This document shows positions 52,276-60,614 of a DNA stretch of 64,000 bases, piece by piece. The stretch spans positions 310,001 to 374,000 of the forward strand of contig NZ_BOOF01000005.1 in the NCBI RefSeq assembly GCF_016863095.1, written 5' to 3'. This stretch comes from Microbispora siamensis (GTDB lineage Bacteria > Actinomycetota > Actinomycetes > Streptosporangiales > Streptosporangiaceae). The position numbers and the translations under genes are program-made. The stretch's first letter is position 1. Every line of letters starts with the position of its first letter. The notes beneath the pieces were generated by a model. That model was not told the origin of the DNA, made no database searches, and saw nothing but the letters and a program-made list of their open reading frames with translations.

Positions 52276-54437
52276 TGGTGGAGCAGGAGACCCCTGCCAT
52301 CGAACCGGCCCGTGGTGACAAGGAGCGCGGACCGGACGCCGGCGCGGAACAGAACGCTCAGCGCGACCTGCGCGAGGAGCTCAGCGAGCAGAGGAAGCGA
52401 AGCCGGATCTCCGCGCAGAACCTGGACGCTCTCTACGCCGACACCGTCATCGGTGGCGACGACATCGCGGGAGCCTCCCACCGGGCGACTGATGGCGGCA
52501 CGGTCAACGCGCCAGGACGGGATCAGTACATCTTCGGCCTGTCGCAAGAGGACAAGGCCGTCTACACCGTCGGCGTTCCCGCCCGCACTGTCGGCATCGT
52601 ACGTCGTTGCCATGCGCCGACCGAGTCCTACGACACGCTGCTCCGTCGTCTTCGCGACGAGCATGTGCTATTGCTGTGCGGAGAGCCGCGCACCGGGCAG
52701 CCGACTGCCGCCCTGGCCGCCCTCGCGCGCTGGACCGGCGATGACGAGCGTCTCGCCTGGCTGCATCTCAGCGGGGACCCATTGCGCCTCGTTACCGCCG
52801 ACCTGCACAACGGGACGGGGTACCTCCTCATGGCAGGCGACGACGCGACCTGGATCGGCCACGCCGACCAGATGCTCGGACACCTGTGCAGAGTCGCCGA
52901 ACGGGCCGGGGCCCGGATCGTCGTCCTGGCCGGCCCCGAGTTCCCCGAGCACGACTGGGCGGTAAGGCACGAGCCCCCTCCTCTGGACAACGTGTTCGCC
53001 AACTGGCTGGTCCACGAGCTGTACGAGGGCGGCGAGGCCCATCCACGGGAGAAGGCCGACAAGACGGCCGCCGACGAGCTGGTCCGGGAGAAGCTGGCCA
53101 GCTATCGGCACCCTCGTGAGGCACGCGCTCTGGCTCTGCAGGTGGCAGCCGGGCTCCTGCACGGCCGATCCGTCGGCGAGATCCTGGAGGGGCTGCCCGA
53201 ACAGAGACGCATCAGGGCGCGGAATCTACTCAACAAGGACACTCCCCGGAGGGCGCGCAGCTTTTTGATCGCCAGTTCTGTTCTCAGCGGATCCGCGGCG
53301 GCCGTGGTCGCCACACAGACTCTGAGGCTGGCGACTCTCATCGAGGAGGAACTGGCTCGGCAGACGACCGTCGAGCAGCCGCGCCGGCACCACCTGTGGG
53401 AGTGGCTCACCGACTGGATCGAGGACACGGGCATCAGGGTCAAGGAGACCGGCCGGGGCGGCGACGGGCAGGTGGTCGAGTTCGACGAGCCCCCGATGGC
53501 AGGTTCGATCCTGCGGGTCGTCTGGGAAGAACAGCCCACCATTCACGAGCCGCTGCTGACCTGGCTACACCAACTGACCGAGGACGAACAATTCGGCACG
53601 CGGATGAAGGCGGCCGAGGCCATCGGACTCCTGGCTACCTACGACTTTCTCTCCGTCCGTAACCGCTTCCTCGAGGAGTGGCGGGACAGCGACAAGGTTG
53701 AGCGACGGGAACTCGCCGCCTGGGCGCTCGCCTCCGCGGCGCGGGATCCGCAGGTGCAGCCGAGGGTTCTCGATTGCCTGCGCCGCTGGGCCCACAACGG
53801 CCGGAGAGCCCAATCCGTGGTGATCCGAACCTACGGCTCGTGGCTCGGAGCGCGCCATGTCGAGGAGGCCCTGGGCGTCCTCGGAGGCATCGCGAAGACG
53901 TCGGGTTACGTCCTTTGCGATAGCGTCGCCCGCGCCGTCTCCCAGATTCATCAGCTGGGGACCGGCAGGACGTTCCTGTACGAAGCCGAGAACGCCGAGG
54001 TCCCGGAGAACACGCGGAGAATCATCGCCGCTCTCCTGGAATGGTCGGCCGATCCCGATTCGAAAGGATCGCGTCGAGCCGCCGCCCTCGCGTTCGTACG
54101 GCTGCTTGCGTCTCCCGACGCGATCCGGGTCATCGACCTGGCGGCGGATCCCAGCGCGGCCGCCGATCTCGTCGCACTGTGGCGGCACATCCTCCTCTAC
54201 GGGGTCACTCGTGGATCGGATGCAGCCCTCACGCCCGAGTCGTGGGACCTGCTGAGCAACTGGATCGGCAGGTGGGATGCGGACGCCGGAGTCCGGCGCG
54301 TCCTCTCCGAGGTCCTTACGCGGCCACCCGAGGAACTGCGGATGTCTCTGTCGTTCCATCTCCGGCTCTGGGGCCGGATCGGAAAAGTCGACACCGAAGT
54401 CGCGGCCCGACTCGCCGCGCTCGTCGAAGGGAGTTGA
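52275..54437 (+). CDS. STAND-like protein with degenerate P-loop and shared N-terminal motif
   Basis: A 720-residue protein. A helical start (1-50) leads to the motif GDDIAGASHRA...VNAPGRDQ (57-88), 18 of 30 identical to the end of the cyclase-like protein. Residues 130-280 look like a P-loop fold, but the Walker A equivalent GEPRTGQP (136-143) lacks the Lys and Thr needed for ATP, as in inactive STAND proteins. Residues ~420-715 are helical repeats, probably HEAT-like. Codon third positions are less GC-biased than in neighbours. It is translationally coupled to the cyclase-like gene. Confidence 0.65.
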   Translation: MVEQETPAIEPARGDKERGPDAGAEQNAQRDLREELSEQRKRSRISAQNLDALYADTVIGGDDIAGASHRATDGGTVNAPGRDQYIFGLSQEDKAVYTVGVPARTVGIVRRCHAPTESYDTLLRRLRDEHVLLLCGEPRTGQPTAALAALARWTGDDERLAWLHLSGDPLRLVTADLHNGTGYLLMAGDDATWIGHADQMLGHLCRVAERAGARIVVLAGPEFPEHDWAVRHEPPPLDNVFANWLVHELYEGGEAHPREKADKTAADELVREKLASYRHPREARALALQVAAGLLHGRSVGEILEGLPEQRRIRARNLLNKDTPRRARSFLIASSVLSGSAAAVVATQTLRLATLIEEELARQTTVEQPRRHHLWEWLTDWIEDTGIRVKETGRGGDGQVVEFDEPPMAGSILRVVWEEQPTIHEPLLTWLHQLTEDEQFGTRMKAAEAIGLLATYDFLSVRNRFLEEWRDSDKVERRELAAWALASAARDPQVQPRVLDCLRRWAHNGRRAQSVVIRTYGSWLGARHVEEALGVLGGIAKTSGYVLCDSVARAVSQIHQLGTGRTFLYEAENAEVPENTRRIIAALLEWSADPDSKGSRRAAALAFVRLLASPDAIRVIDLAADPSAAADLVALWRHILLYGVTRGSDAALTPESWDLLSNWIGRWDADAGVRRVLSEVLTRPPEELRMSLSFHLRLWGRIGKVDTEVAARLAALVEGS

Positions 54438-54442
54438 GCGTC

Positions 54443-55213
54443 ATGTGGCTCATCCGATACAGCGTGCCCGCCGGCGGCGTCGAGACCGCCGAGAACGTGA
54501 CCGAGTTCTCATTCACCGCTCCGGCGCGAGGCGATGTCTTCGAGTTCGACGTTACGGTCTCTCTGTGCTGGTCGGCCGCCGGCCGGCGATGGCAGGGAGG
54601 TCCGGACACAACCGAGCGCGACCACGTCCAGGGACGCGTTCGCGCCGAGACACGGGCGATCGCACGGCGACACTCGCCGTATCACTCGGAGAACGCCGAA
54701 CGCGAGGTGAACGATGCGCTCGGCGATCTCCTCAGAGAACTGCCGACGCATGACAGGCGGGTGATCCTTCGGTGGACGGCACAAGCGGAGGTACGGCCCT
54801 GCGAGGAGTTGCGCGCGCTGCAGCGGGAACGGGCACGCCGCCTCTACGAGATCGACTGCGAGGTCGCGGAGGCGAAGCGACGTGCAGAGACGGCCGAAGA
54901 GATCCGCGCCGCCTGGGAACGCTTCCTGACCGGGGCCCGCAGGAGCGAGCTGACCAGATACGCCATGCGCTTGGCCGAACATCCGCAGGCCAAGGCTGAG
55001 ATCATCGCGGAGATGCTGGACAAGAGCGAGGACACCGCTGCCCACTTCATACAGAAGCTCGACAAGCTTGTGACCCTCCATCAGCGGGGCAACCTCCTCG
55101 AGTTGCTCCTCGGCAGCGAGACCGCCTTGCGGAGCGCGATGACCGCCCTGGGATTGGCGGTTCCGCCCCTCGACCGCGACCCCCTGCTGCCGAGCGGGTT
55201 CGGTCAGCCGTAG
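54443..55213 (+). CDS. Protein of unknown function, SPFH-like beginning and coiled coil
   Basis: A 256-residue protein, third gene of the operon, five bases after the STAND-like stop, with GGAG upstream of ATG54443. Residues 1-110 are beta-rich then helical (VFEFDVTVSLCWSA, VQGRVRAETRAIARRHSPY), faintly like a Band-7/SPFH domain. Residues 120-170 are a charged coiled coil (LRALQRERARRLYEIDCEVA). The end is Leu/Pro-rich. I am unsure of the family. It overlaps the 3' end of the convergent membrane gene by 10 bp. Confidence 0.6.
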   Translation: MWLIRYSVPAGGVETAENVTEFSFTAPARGDVFEFDVTVSLCWSAAGRRWQGGPDTTERDHVQGRVRAETRAIARRHSPYHSENAEREVNDALGDLLRELPTHDRRVILRWTAQAEVRPCEELRALQRERARRLYEIDCEVAEAKRRAETAEEIRAAWERFLTGARRSELTRYAMRLAEHPQAKAEIIAEMLDKSEDTAAHFIQKLDKLVTLHQRGNLLELLLGSETALRSAMTALGLAVPPLDRDPLLPSGFGQP

Positions 55214-55719
55214 AGCGCTCCCAGGGCAAGCCACAGCAGGGTGGCGACGAGCATGAGGGCCGTCCACGGCAGCGCTCGTCCCACCCTGCGGTGCTTCTCG
55301 CGGCTCAGTTCGGCCAGCGTGCCCACAAGGAGCCATGCCTCCCGTTCCTGCTGCGCGATGCTCACCCGTGACGATCCGCTTCCAGGACCGGCCAGGCCGA
55401 ACCTGTTAGGCCCGGCAGGCCCGCCCAGGCGAGGACGTAAGCCTTGCACGAGGTGATAGCCGGCGACGAGGAACCCCGCGACGTAGAGCGTGACCAGAAC
55501 AACGGCGACCACGCCCGGTGCAATGGGCGCTCCCGGCGCTCGCAGGCCGGTCAGCGCCCCCATCTGCGTGGCCGCGACGGCCGCCGCCCCGAGGTGCACG
55601 GTGGTGACCGTGGCGACCTTGGCGTCGGCATGCTGCACATAACCCTGGAAGGTGCCGACCGTGGTGAGCGCCACGGTCAGCGCCTCGACGGGAGTCATTC
55701 CGTCCCTGCGCCTGCCCAT
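55204..55719 (-). CDS. Pycsar TM-effector-like membrane protein
   Basis: A 171-residue protein with three likely helices (about 38-58, 70-92 and 150-170). The segment QHADAKVATVTTVHLGAA just before and into helix 1 matches the A-D-x-K mark of the Pycsar effector (PycTM) family, in which a cyclic pyrimidine nucleotide triggers membrane damage. AGGAGGG five bases before ATG55719 fixes the start. It faces the cyclase operon tail to tail. It could instead be a related DUF of unknown role. Confidence 0.65.
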   Translation of the reverse strand: MGRRRDGMTPVEALTVALTTVGTFQGYVQHADAKVATVTTVHLGAAAVAATQMGALTGLRAPGAPIAPGVVAVVLVTLYVAGFLVAGYHLVQGLRPRLGGPAGPNRFGLAGPGSGSSRVSIAQQEREAWLLVGTLAELSREKHRRVGRALPWTALMLVATLLWLALGALYG

Positions 55720-55774
55720 ACGAACCCTCCTGATTCGCCTTCTTGCAGTGAATCGCCGATCTGGGGGTGGAGGA

Positions 55775-55792
55775 CCGCATCAGTGCGGGTTC
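55775..55792. repeat. Right 18-bp palindromic repeat of cyclase module
   Basis: CCGCATCAGTGCGGGTTC is the partner of 51388-51405, 4387 bp away, in the same orientation. Together they bracket the cyclase operon and the membrane effector gene. Confidence 0.5.
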
Positions 55793-55814
55793 AACACCGA
55801 CATCTCTCGTTGCC

Positions 55815-55844
55815 TTGACAATTTTGTTTTTCGGAGGCCATAGT
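55815..55844 (+). promoter_or_regulatory. Promoter of ArsR-like gene, probably leaderless
   Basis: TTGACA (55815-55820) and CATAGT (55839-55844) are 18 bp apart. Transcription would begin about 55851, the A of the start codon. The stretch is unusually AT-rich for the window. Confidence 0.65.
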
Positions 55845-55850
55845 TGAGGC

Positions 55851-56453
55851 ATGGAAGACGTGGCGGTGATCGAGGATCCGGCGGCGGCGGAGGCCTCCCT
55901 GGATCCGATGCGGGCGCGGTTGCTCGCCGAGCTGACGGAGCCCAACTCGGCGACCATGCTGGCGGCCAAGGTTGGGCTGCCGAGGCAGAAGGTGAACTAC
56001 CACCTCAAGACCCTGGAGCGGCACGGCCTCGTGGAACTGGTCGAGGAGCGCCGCAAGGGTAACGTCAACGAGCGGGTCATGCGGGCGACAGCGGCGGCGT
56101 TCGTGATCTCTCCCGCCGCGCTGGCGTCGGTCGCGCCCGATCCCTCACGCGCACCCGACCGGCTGTCGGCGCGGTGGCTGCTCGCGCTCGCCGCCCAGCT
56201 CGTACGCGACGTGGGCACGCTGATCGTCGGAGCGTCGCAGGCACGCAAGAAGCTCGCGACCTTCGCCGTCGACGGCCGGGTACGCTTCGCCTCGGCCGCC
56301 GACCGGGCCGCGTTCGCCGAGGAGTTGTCGGCCGCCGTGGCCGCGCTCGTGAGCAAATATCACGACGATTCAGCCGAAGGCGGGCGCGAGCACCGCCTGG
56401 TCGTCGCCGTCCATCCCGCCGTCCCCCGGACGGCCGACCCAGAGGAGCGCTGA
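55851..56453 (+). CDS. ArsR-type helix-turn-helix regulator
   Basis: A 200-residue regulator. The winged helix is in residues 18-80 with SATMLAAKVGLPRQKVNYHL. The C-terminal ~110 residues form a helical dimerisation or ligand domain seen in actinobacterial HTH_20 proteins. The ATG coincides with the predicted transcription start. It precedes two SRPBCC genes by four bases and is likely their regulator. Confidence 0.9.
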   Translation: MEDVAVIEDPAAAEASLDPMRARLLAELTEPNSATMLAAKVGLPRQKVNYHLKTLERHGLVELVEERRKGNVNERVMRATAAAFVISPAALASVAPDPSRAPDRLSARWLLALAAQLVRDVGTLIVGASQARKKLATFAVDGRVRFASAADRAAFAEELSAAVAALVSKYHDDSAEGGREHRLVVAVHPAVPRTADPEER

Positions 56454-56457
56454 AGAC

Positions 56458-57213
56458 GTGCCCCACGAGTTCGAACTGCACAAGGAAATCGAGCTGGACG
56501 CGACCCCCGAGCAGGTTTGGGAGGCGATCGCCACCGGCCCGGGGGTGGACTCCTGGTTCATGGGGCGCACCGAGATCGAGCCCGTCGAGGGCGGCCGCGG
56601 CCGGTTCACCATGTTCGGCAGCAGCGAGGGCACCACCGTGACCGCGTACGAGCCCGGCAAGCGGTTCGCGTACCGCGGCGACGGCAACCCCGACGGCACG
56701 TTCATGGCGATGGAGTACCTCATCGAGGGACGCGACCACGGCAGCACGGTCCTGCGCCTGGTGCAGCACGGCTTCCTCGGCGACGACTGGGAGACCGAGT
56801 TCGAGGCGATGCGCGCCGACTGGGACATGTACCTGCACAAGCTCGCGCAGTACCTCACCTACTTCCGGGGACGCCCGGCCACCGTCGTGTCCGCCGTACG
56901 CCCCCAGGCGGCCGAGAACGAGCCGGCCTGGGCGGCGATCAAGGACGCGCTGGGCCTTGCGGGCACCGTCCGCGTTGGCGACACCGTACGGCTCACGGTG
57001 GACGGGCTGGCGCCGGAGGACGGGGTGGTCGACTACACCGGCTTCCCGACCTGCCTCGGCGTGCGGACCGCCGACGCGCTCTACCGGTTCATCCACTCCG
57101 GCCCGAAGCGGGGCAACGTGGTGGTCCTCGGACACCACGTCTTCGCCGAGGACGCCGACCAGGAGGAGGTCGAGGCCGCCTGGCGGTCCTGGCTCTCCCG
57201 GCTCTTCCCCTGA
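56458..57213 (+). CDS. SRPBCC (AHSA1-like) domain protein
   Basis: A 251-residue protein. Residues 1-140 form an AHSA1/START-like fold (IELDATPEQVWEAIATGPGV, FMGRTEIEP). The last ~100 residues are a second alpha/beta domain containing HSGPKRGNVVVLGHHVFAED. Such proteins bind hydrophobic ligands. GTG56458 is four bases after the ArsR stop, and the gap to the next SRPBCC gene is 53 bp. Confidence 0.9.
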   Translation: MPHEFELHKEIELDATPEQVWEAIATGPGVDSWFMGRTEIEPVEGGRGRFTMFGSSEGTTVTAYEPGKRFAYRGDGNPDGTFMAMEYLIEGRDHGSTVLRLVQHGFLGDDWETEFEAMRADWDMYLHKLAQYLTYFRGRPATVVSAVRPQAAENEPAWAAIKDALGLAGTVRVGDTVRLTVDGLAPEDGVVDYTGFPTCLGVRTADALYRFIHSGPKRGNVVVLGHHVFAEDADQEEVEAAWRSWLSRLFP

Positions 57214-57266
57214 CCCTCCCTCCGACGAGAATCGCGTCCGAACTCCTGACCACGAAGGGCATGACG

Positions 57267-57716
57267 ATGACGAACACCCCCGACCTCGAATACACCATCA
57301 CCCGCGTCCTGGACGCTCCCCGCGAGACCGTCTTCGAGGCGTGGACCGAGCCGGAGCGCTTCAGCCAGTGGTTCGGCCCGCACGGCTTCACCACCCCGGT
57401 CTCGCTGATCACCATGGACCTGCGTCCCGGCGGGGAGTGGAGCGCGTGCCTCGTGTCGCCGGAGGGCGCGAAGGCCCCCCTCGGCGGGGTCTACCGGGAG
57501 ATCGCGGCGCCCGAGCGGCTGGTGTTCACCACCGGCGACCCGGACAACCAGGAGGGCGCCGTGGCCTCGGTCGCGACCCTCACGCTCACCGACCTCGGGA
57601 ACCGTACCGAGATGAGGTTCACCCAGGAGGGCTACAACACCGACGAGGCGCACGCCGAGGCCGCGAAGGCGGGCTGGCTCCAGTTCTTCGACCGGCTCGC
57701 CGAGCACCTCGCCTGA
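57267..57716 (+). CDS. SRPBCC (AHSA1-like) domain protein
   Basis: A ~149-residue single AHSA1 domain: ITRVLDAPRETVFEAWTEPE, QWFGPHGFT, DLRPGGEWSACLVSPEG and FFDRLAEHL. GAAGGG lies seven bases before ATG57267, which I prefer over ATG57261. It is the third gene of the ArsR operon and ends at a hairpin. Confidence 0.9.
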   Translation: MTNTPDLEYTITRVLDAPRETVFEAWTEPERFSQWFGPHGFTTPVSLITMDLRPGGEWSACLVSPEGAKAPLGGVYREIAAPERLVFTTGDPDNQEGAVASVATLTLTDLGNRTEMRFTQEGYNTDEAHAEAAKAGWLQFFDRLAEHLA

Positions 57717-57725
57717 GGTCTCCCC

Positions 57726-57765
57726 GGCCGTACGCGGCGCCCCCCGGGGGACGCGGCGTACGGCC
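57726..57765. terminator. Hairpin between convergent genes
   Basis: GGCCGTACGC (57726-57735) pairs with GCGTACGGCC (57756-57765), with CCCCC/GGGGG able to pair inside. It separates the SRPBCC gene from the reverse DUF429 gene. Confidence 0.6.
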
Positions 57766-57794
57766 AGGTCGTGCGGGCTCGGATGGCGCGGCCG

Positions 57795-58538
57795 TCAGGC
57801 CCAGATGGCACAGGGGATGCCATCGGAGAAGACCTCGGGAGGATCGGGCAGGGGCCGGGCCTCCCCGGACGCCACCCGCAGGGCCGTCCAGGCGGCGGCG
57901 CCCGCGTCGAGCACGTCGTCCACCCCCGCCGCCGCCCCGGCCCGGCCGAGGTCGCCCGCGAGCACGACGCCGGCCGCCGCCAGCAGTTCACGCCGCCGCT
58001 CGGCCCCCGCCCACGTCGTCTTCGGGTGCGGCAGGGGCGCCCCGGCGAGCCGGGCGAAGCTCAGCTCGGGGTGGATCTCGACGACCCGCCTGCCCGCCTC
58101 CCGCACCCAGCGCTCGACCTCCAGCAGCTTCTCCTTGAGCCCGAACGCCTGGCGGGACACGCCCTCGCCGGTCAGGCGGCGGTTGACGGCCACGGCCGAG
58201 GCGTAGTCGTCCGCCTCCAGCGCGGCGCGCGCCGGGGTCATGAACACCGACCGCCACCGGGGGCCGAGCTCCGCGCGCGCCAGCACGTCGGCCCGGCGGC
58301 GGCCCCGGCCAGGAGGGCCGCCGGGGTGAGCGTCGGGGAGGCCGTCGGGCAGGCCGATCGGCATGTCCACCGCCACGACGGCGACCTCGCCGTCCGCGTC
58401 CGCCAGGGCGACCAGGTCCGCGACGCGAGGCGCGAAGTAGGCGCGGGCCGCACCCCCGTCCCCGGGGCCGGCGGGCGGGACCACCCCGATCCAGCCCGCC
58501 CTGCAGGCGTCGACGCCGAGCACACGAACATGGGTCAT
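57795..58538 (-). CDS. DUF429 domain protein
   Basis: A 247-residue protein of the DUF429 family, an RNase H-like fold. It has the N-terminal VLGVDACRAGWIGV (first Asp of the fold), VVAVDMPIGLPDG and VEIHPELSF with HPKTTW. The conserved acidic residues suggest a nuclease-like site, but the function is not known. It follows the FAD oxidoreductase in the same direction by 10 bp. Confidence 0.9.
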   Translation of the reverse strand: MTHVRVLGVDACRAGWIGVVPPAGPGDGGAARAYFAPRVADLVALADADGEVAVVAVDMPIGLPDGLPDAHPGGPPGRGRRRADVLARAELGPRWRSVFMTPARAALEADDYASAVAVNRRLTGEGVSRQAFGLKEKLLEVERWVREAGRRVVEIHPELSFARLAGAPLPHPKTTWAGAERRRELLAAAGVVLAGDLGRAGAAAGVDDVLDAGAAAWTALRVASGEARPLPDPPEVFSDGIPCAIWA

Positions 58539-58548
58539 ACGGCCATGC

Positions 58549-59925
58549 TCAGCCCTGGCGGGGGACGACGTGGCCGAAGCGGAACAGGTTCGCCGGGTCG
58601 TAGACCTCGCGCAGCTTCGCCAGCCGCCGCAGCGTCTCCTCCGGCCAGGCCCGGGAGATCTGCTCGGGGGCCAGGGCGCCGCCCTGGAAGTTGATCTGCG
58701 CGCCGCCGGTCGACCAGGGCGCGGCGGCCTCGATCACGGCCCGTACGGCGGCGGGGACGGCCGTGTCCATCAGCTCGGGCACCGGCGCGCCGATGGCCAG
58801 CAGCGTGAAGGCGGCGTCTCGCCCGCCCACGGCGTTCGGCTCCTTGGGGCGGCGGGCGAGCGCGCCGCCGAGCTGGCGCAGCTCGACCACGGCAAGCGGA
58901 ACCGGCGCGGCCGGACCGGCGACCGCGAGCAGCGCCTCCACGGTCTCCGCGGTCAGCTCGCGCAGCAGCGCGCCCCGCTCCGCGACGGGCATGGGCTGGG
59001 TCGGGTCCTGGTGGATGGAGTCGATCGCCGCGTACGGCAGGGGCCCCACGGTGTCCAGCACCGGCTCGGCCACGGCCCGCATGGGCGCCAGCAGTGCCTC
59101 GGCCTCCTGCCCCTCCCCCACGTGGGCGACCCGCAGGTGCACGACGAACCTGCCGCTGAGCTGGGGCGGCAGCTCGGGCAGCGGGGGCAGGCGCAGCAGC
59201 GCGACCGAGGTGGTGGTGGTCTCCGGCAGCGTGCCGGTCCAGCTCCGGTAGGCGTGCAGGACCCGCCCGGCGTCCTCGGCCGCGTAGAACAGGCCGCCGC
59301 CGTACAGTCCGGTGAGCGGCAGCAGGTCCACGGTGATCGAGGTGACGACGCCGAAGCCGGCCTTGCCGCCGCGCAGCGCCCAGAACAGGTCGGGCTCGCG
59401 GACCGCGTCGGCGGTGCGGACCACGCCGTCCCCGGTGACGACGGTGAGCTCCCGCACGTGGTCGGCCGCGAACCCGAAGGTCCGCGCGATCGGGCCGATG
59501 CCGCCGCCGAGCGTGAAGCCGACCACGCCGACGCCGGTCGCCGAGCCGCACAGCGGAGCCAGGCCGTACGGCGCCGCGGCGGCGATGACCTCACCCCACG
59601 TGCAGCCGGCCGCGATCGTGGCGGTGCGGGCGGAGGGGTCCACCACGACCTCACGCATCGCGCGGGTGCTGATCAGGACCGCGCCGTCGGCCGCCTGCAC
59701 GGCGCCGTGGCCGGTCGACTGCACGGCCACGGGCAGCCCGTGCGCGGCGGCGAGCCGTACGGCCGCGGCCACGTCGCCGGCGTCCCGCGCCGCGACGATC
59801 ACGGCGGGCCGGTGGCGCACGGCGAGGTTGAACCCGGCGGCCTCCTCCTCGAACCCGTCCTGTCCCGGAACCAGGACCCGGCCGGCGACCTGTCCCCGCA
59901 GCGCGTCTTCGATGGTGCTGTGCAT
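58549..59925 (-). CDS. FAD-binding oxidoreductase (berberine bridge enzyme-like)
   Basis: A 458-residue flavoprotein. The FAD_binding_4 domain shows VQSTGHGAVQAADG, AGCTWGEV, LGGGIGPIARTFG and DLFWALRGGKAGFGVVT; the C-terminal BBE motif is VYDPANLFRFGH. The FAD-linking His (GHGA) is present, while the second covalent Cys (usually GxxxxVGxxGxxLGGG region, GLCG) is not obvious. It would oxidise a sugar or an alkaloid-like substrate. ATG59925 follows GAAGGACGG. Confidence 0.9.
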   Translation of the reverse strand: MHSTIEDALRGQVAGRVLVPGQDGFEEEAAGFNLAVRHRPAVIVAARDAGDVAAAVRLAAAHGLPVAVQSTGHGAVQAADGAVLISTRAMREVVVDPSARTATIAAGCTWGEVIAAAAPYGLAPLCGSATGVGVVGFTLGGGIGPIARTFGFAADHVRELTVVTGDGVVRTADAVREPDLFWALRGGKAGFGVVTSITVDLLPLTGLYGGGLFYAAEDAGRVLHAYRSWTGTLPETTTTSVALLRLPPLPELPPQLSGRFVVHLRVAHVGEGQEAEALLAPMRAVAEPVLDTVGPLPYAAIDSIHQDPTQPMPVAERGALLRELTAETVEALLAVAGPAAPVPLAVVELRQLGGALARRPKEPNAVGGRDAAFTLLAIGAPVPELMDTAVPAAVRAVIEAAAPWSTGGAQINFQGGALAPEQISRAWPEETLRRLAKLREVYDPANLFRFGHVVPRQG

Positions 59926-60083
59926 GTCCGTCCTTCTGCTGTCGTCGTCTGTGACGCGGATAGTTGTCGCAGCCGGGTCTTGGTGTTCTCTTGGGCCTGC
60001 CGGGCCGGGGTTCGGCGGGACGTTTGAAAGGGTTCCTAGAGACGTACTAGGAGTGTCCAAGACGGCCCGCGCACGCTGGGGCG

Positions 60084-60614
60084 ATGTCGTCGCCGTCGAA
60101 CAAGCGCCGGCCGCGGTACGCCGCGCCGTCCGGCACCCTGCTGCTGCGCGAGGTGCCGGCGCACACGGGCGCGCCGGGAGCCCGGATCATCGGCCCGGCG
60201 CTGGAACGCGTCCTGCGCGAGACTCCGGCCGCCCGGTGCCGCCTCTACGTGCTGACCGACCTCGCCCGGCCGGTCGCCGCCGCCCCGCTCGCCGCCGCGC
60301 TGCTGGAGACCGGGGCGCCCCGGCACGTCCCGCGGTGGGCCCTGCTGCACACGCTCGCCGTGGCCGTGCCGCACCACGGCCGTGGGCTGGGCCACCGCCT
60401 GCTCGACGACCTGCTGATGGAGTTGCGCGCGGACGGCGTACGGGCCGTGTGGTTCCTCCCCGGGCCGGGGGACGACGGCCTGCGCAACCTGCTGGAGAGC
60501 GCGGGTTTCAGGGACGGAACCGACCGCGGCCTCTCTCCCGAGAACGAGCGGACATACGGGTATGATGAGCCAGAAATCCGGCCCTGGGCCGCCTGGCTCT
60601 TTCGGGAGTTGTGA
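60084..60614 (+). CDS. GNAT family acetyltransferase
   Basis: A 176-residue protein with the acyl-CoA-binding motif VAVPHHGRGLGHRLLDDLL (about residues 92-110) and LLESAGFRD near the C-terminus. The acceptor is unknown. The stop overlaps the ATG of the SARP regulator (TGATG), so the two are probably co-translated. The preceding 158-bp gap contains no gene. Confidence 0.85.
   Translation: MSSPSNKRRPRYAAPSGTLLLREVPAHTGAPGARIIGPALERVLRETPAARCRLYVLTDLARPVAAAPLAAALLETGAPRHVPRWALLHTLAVAVPHHGRGLGHRLLDDLLMELRADGVRAVWFLPGPGDDGLRNLLESAGFRDGTDRGLSPENERTYGYDEPEIRPWAAWLFREL

Noticed and set aside
55780-55800. TGCGGGTTCAACACC resembles a tRNA T-arm
   Set aside because: The two sides of the arm do not pair and no other tRNA parts are found nearby.
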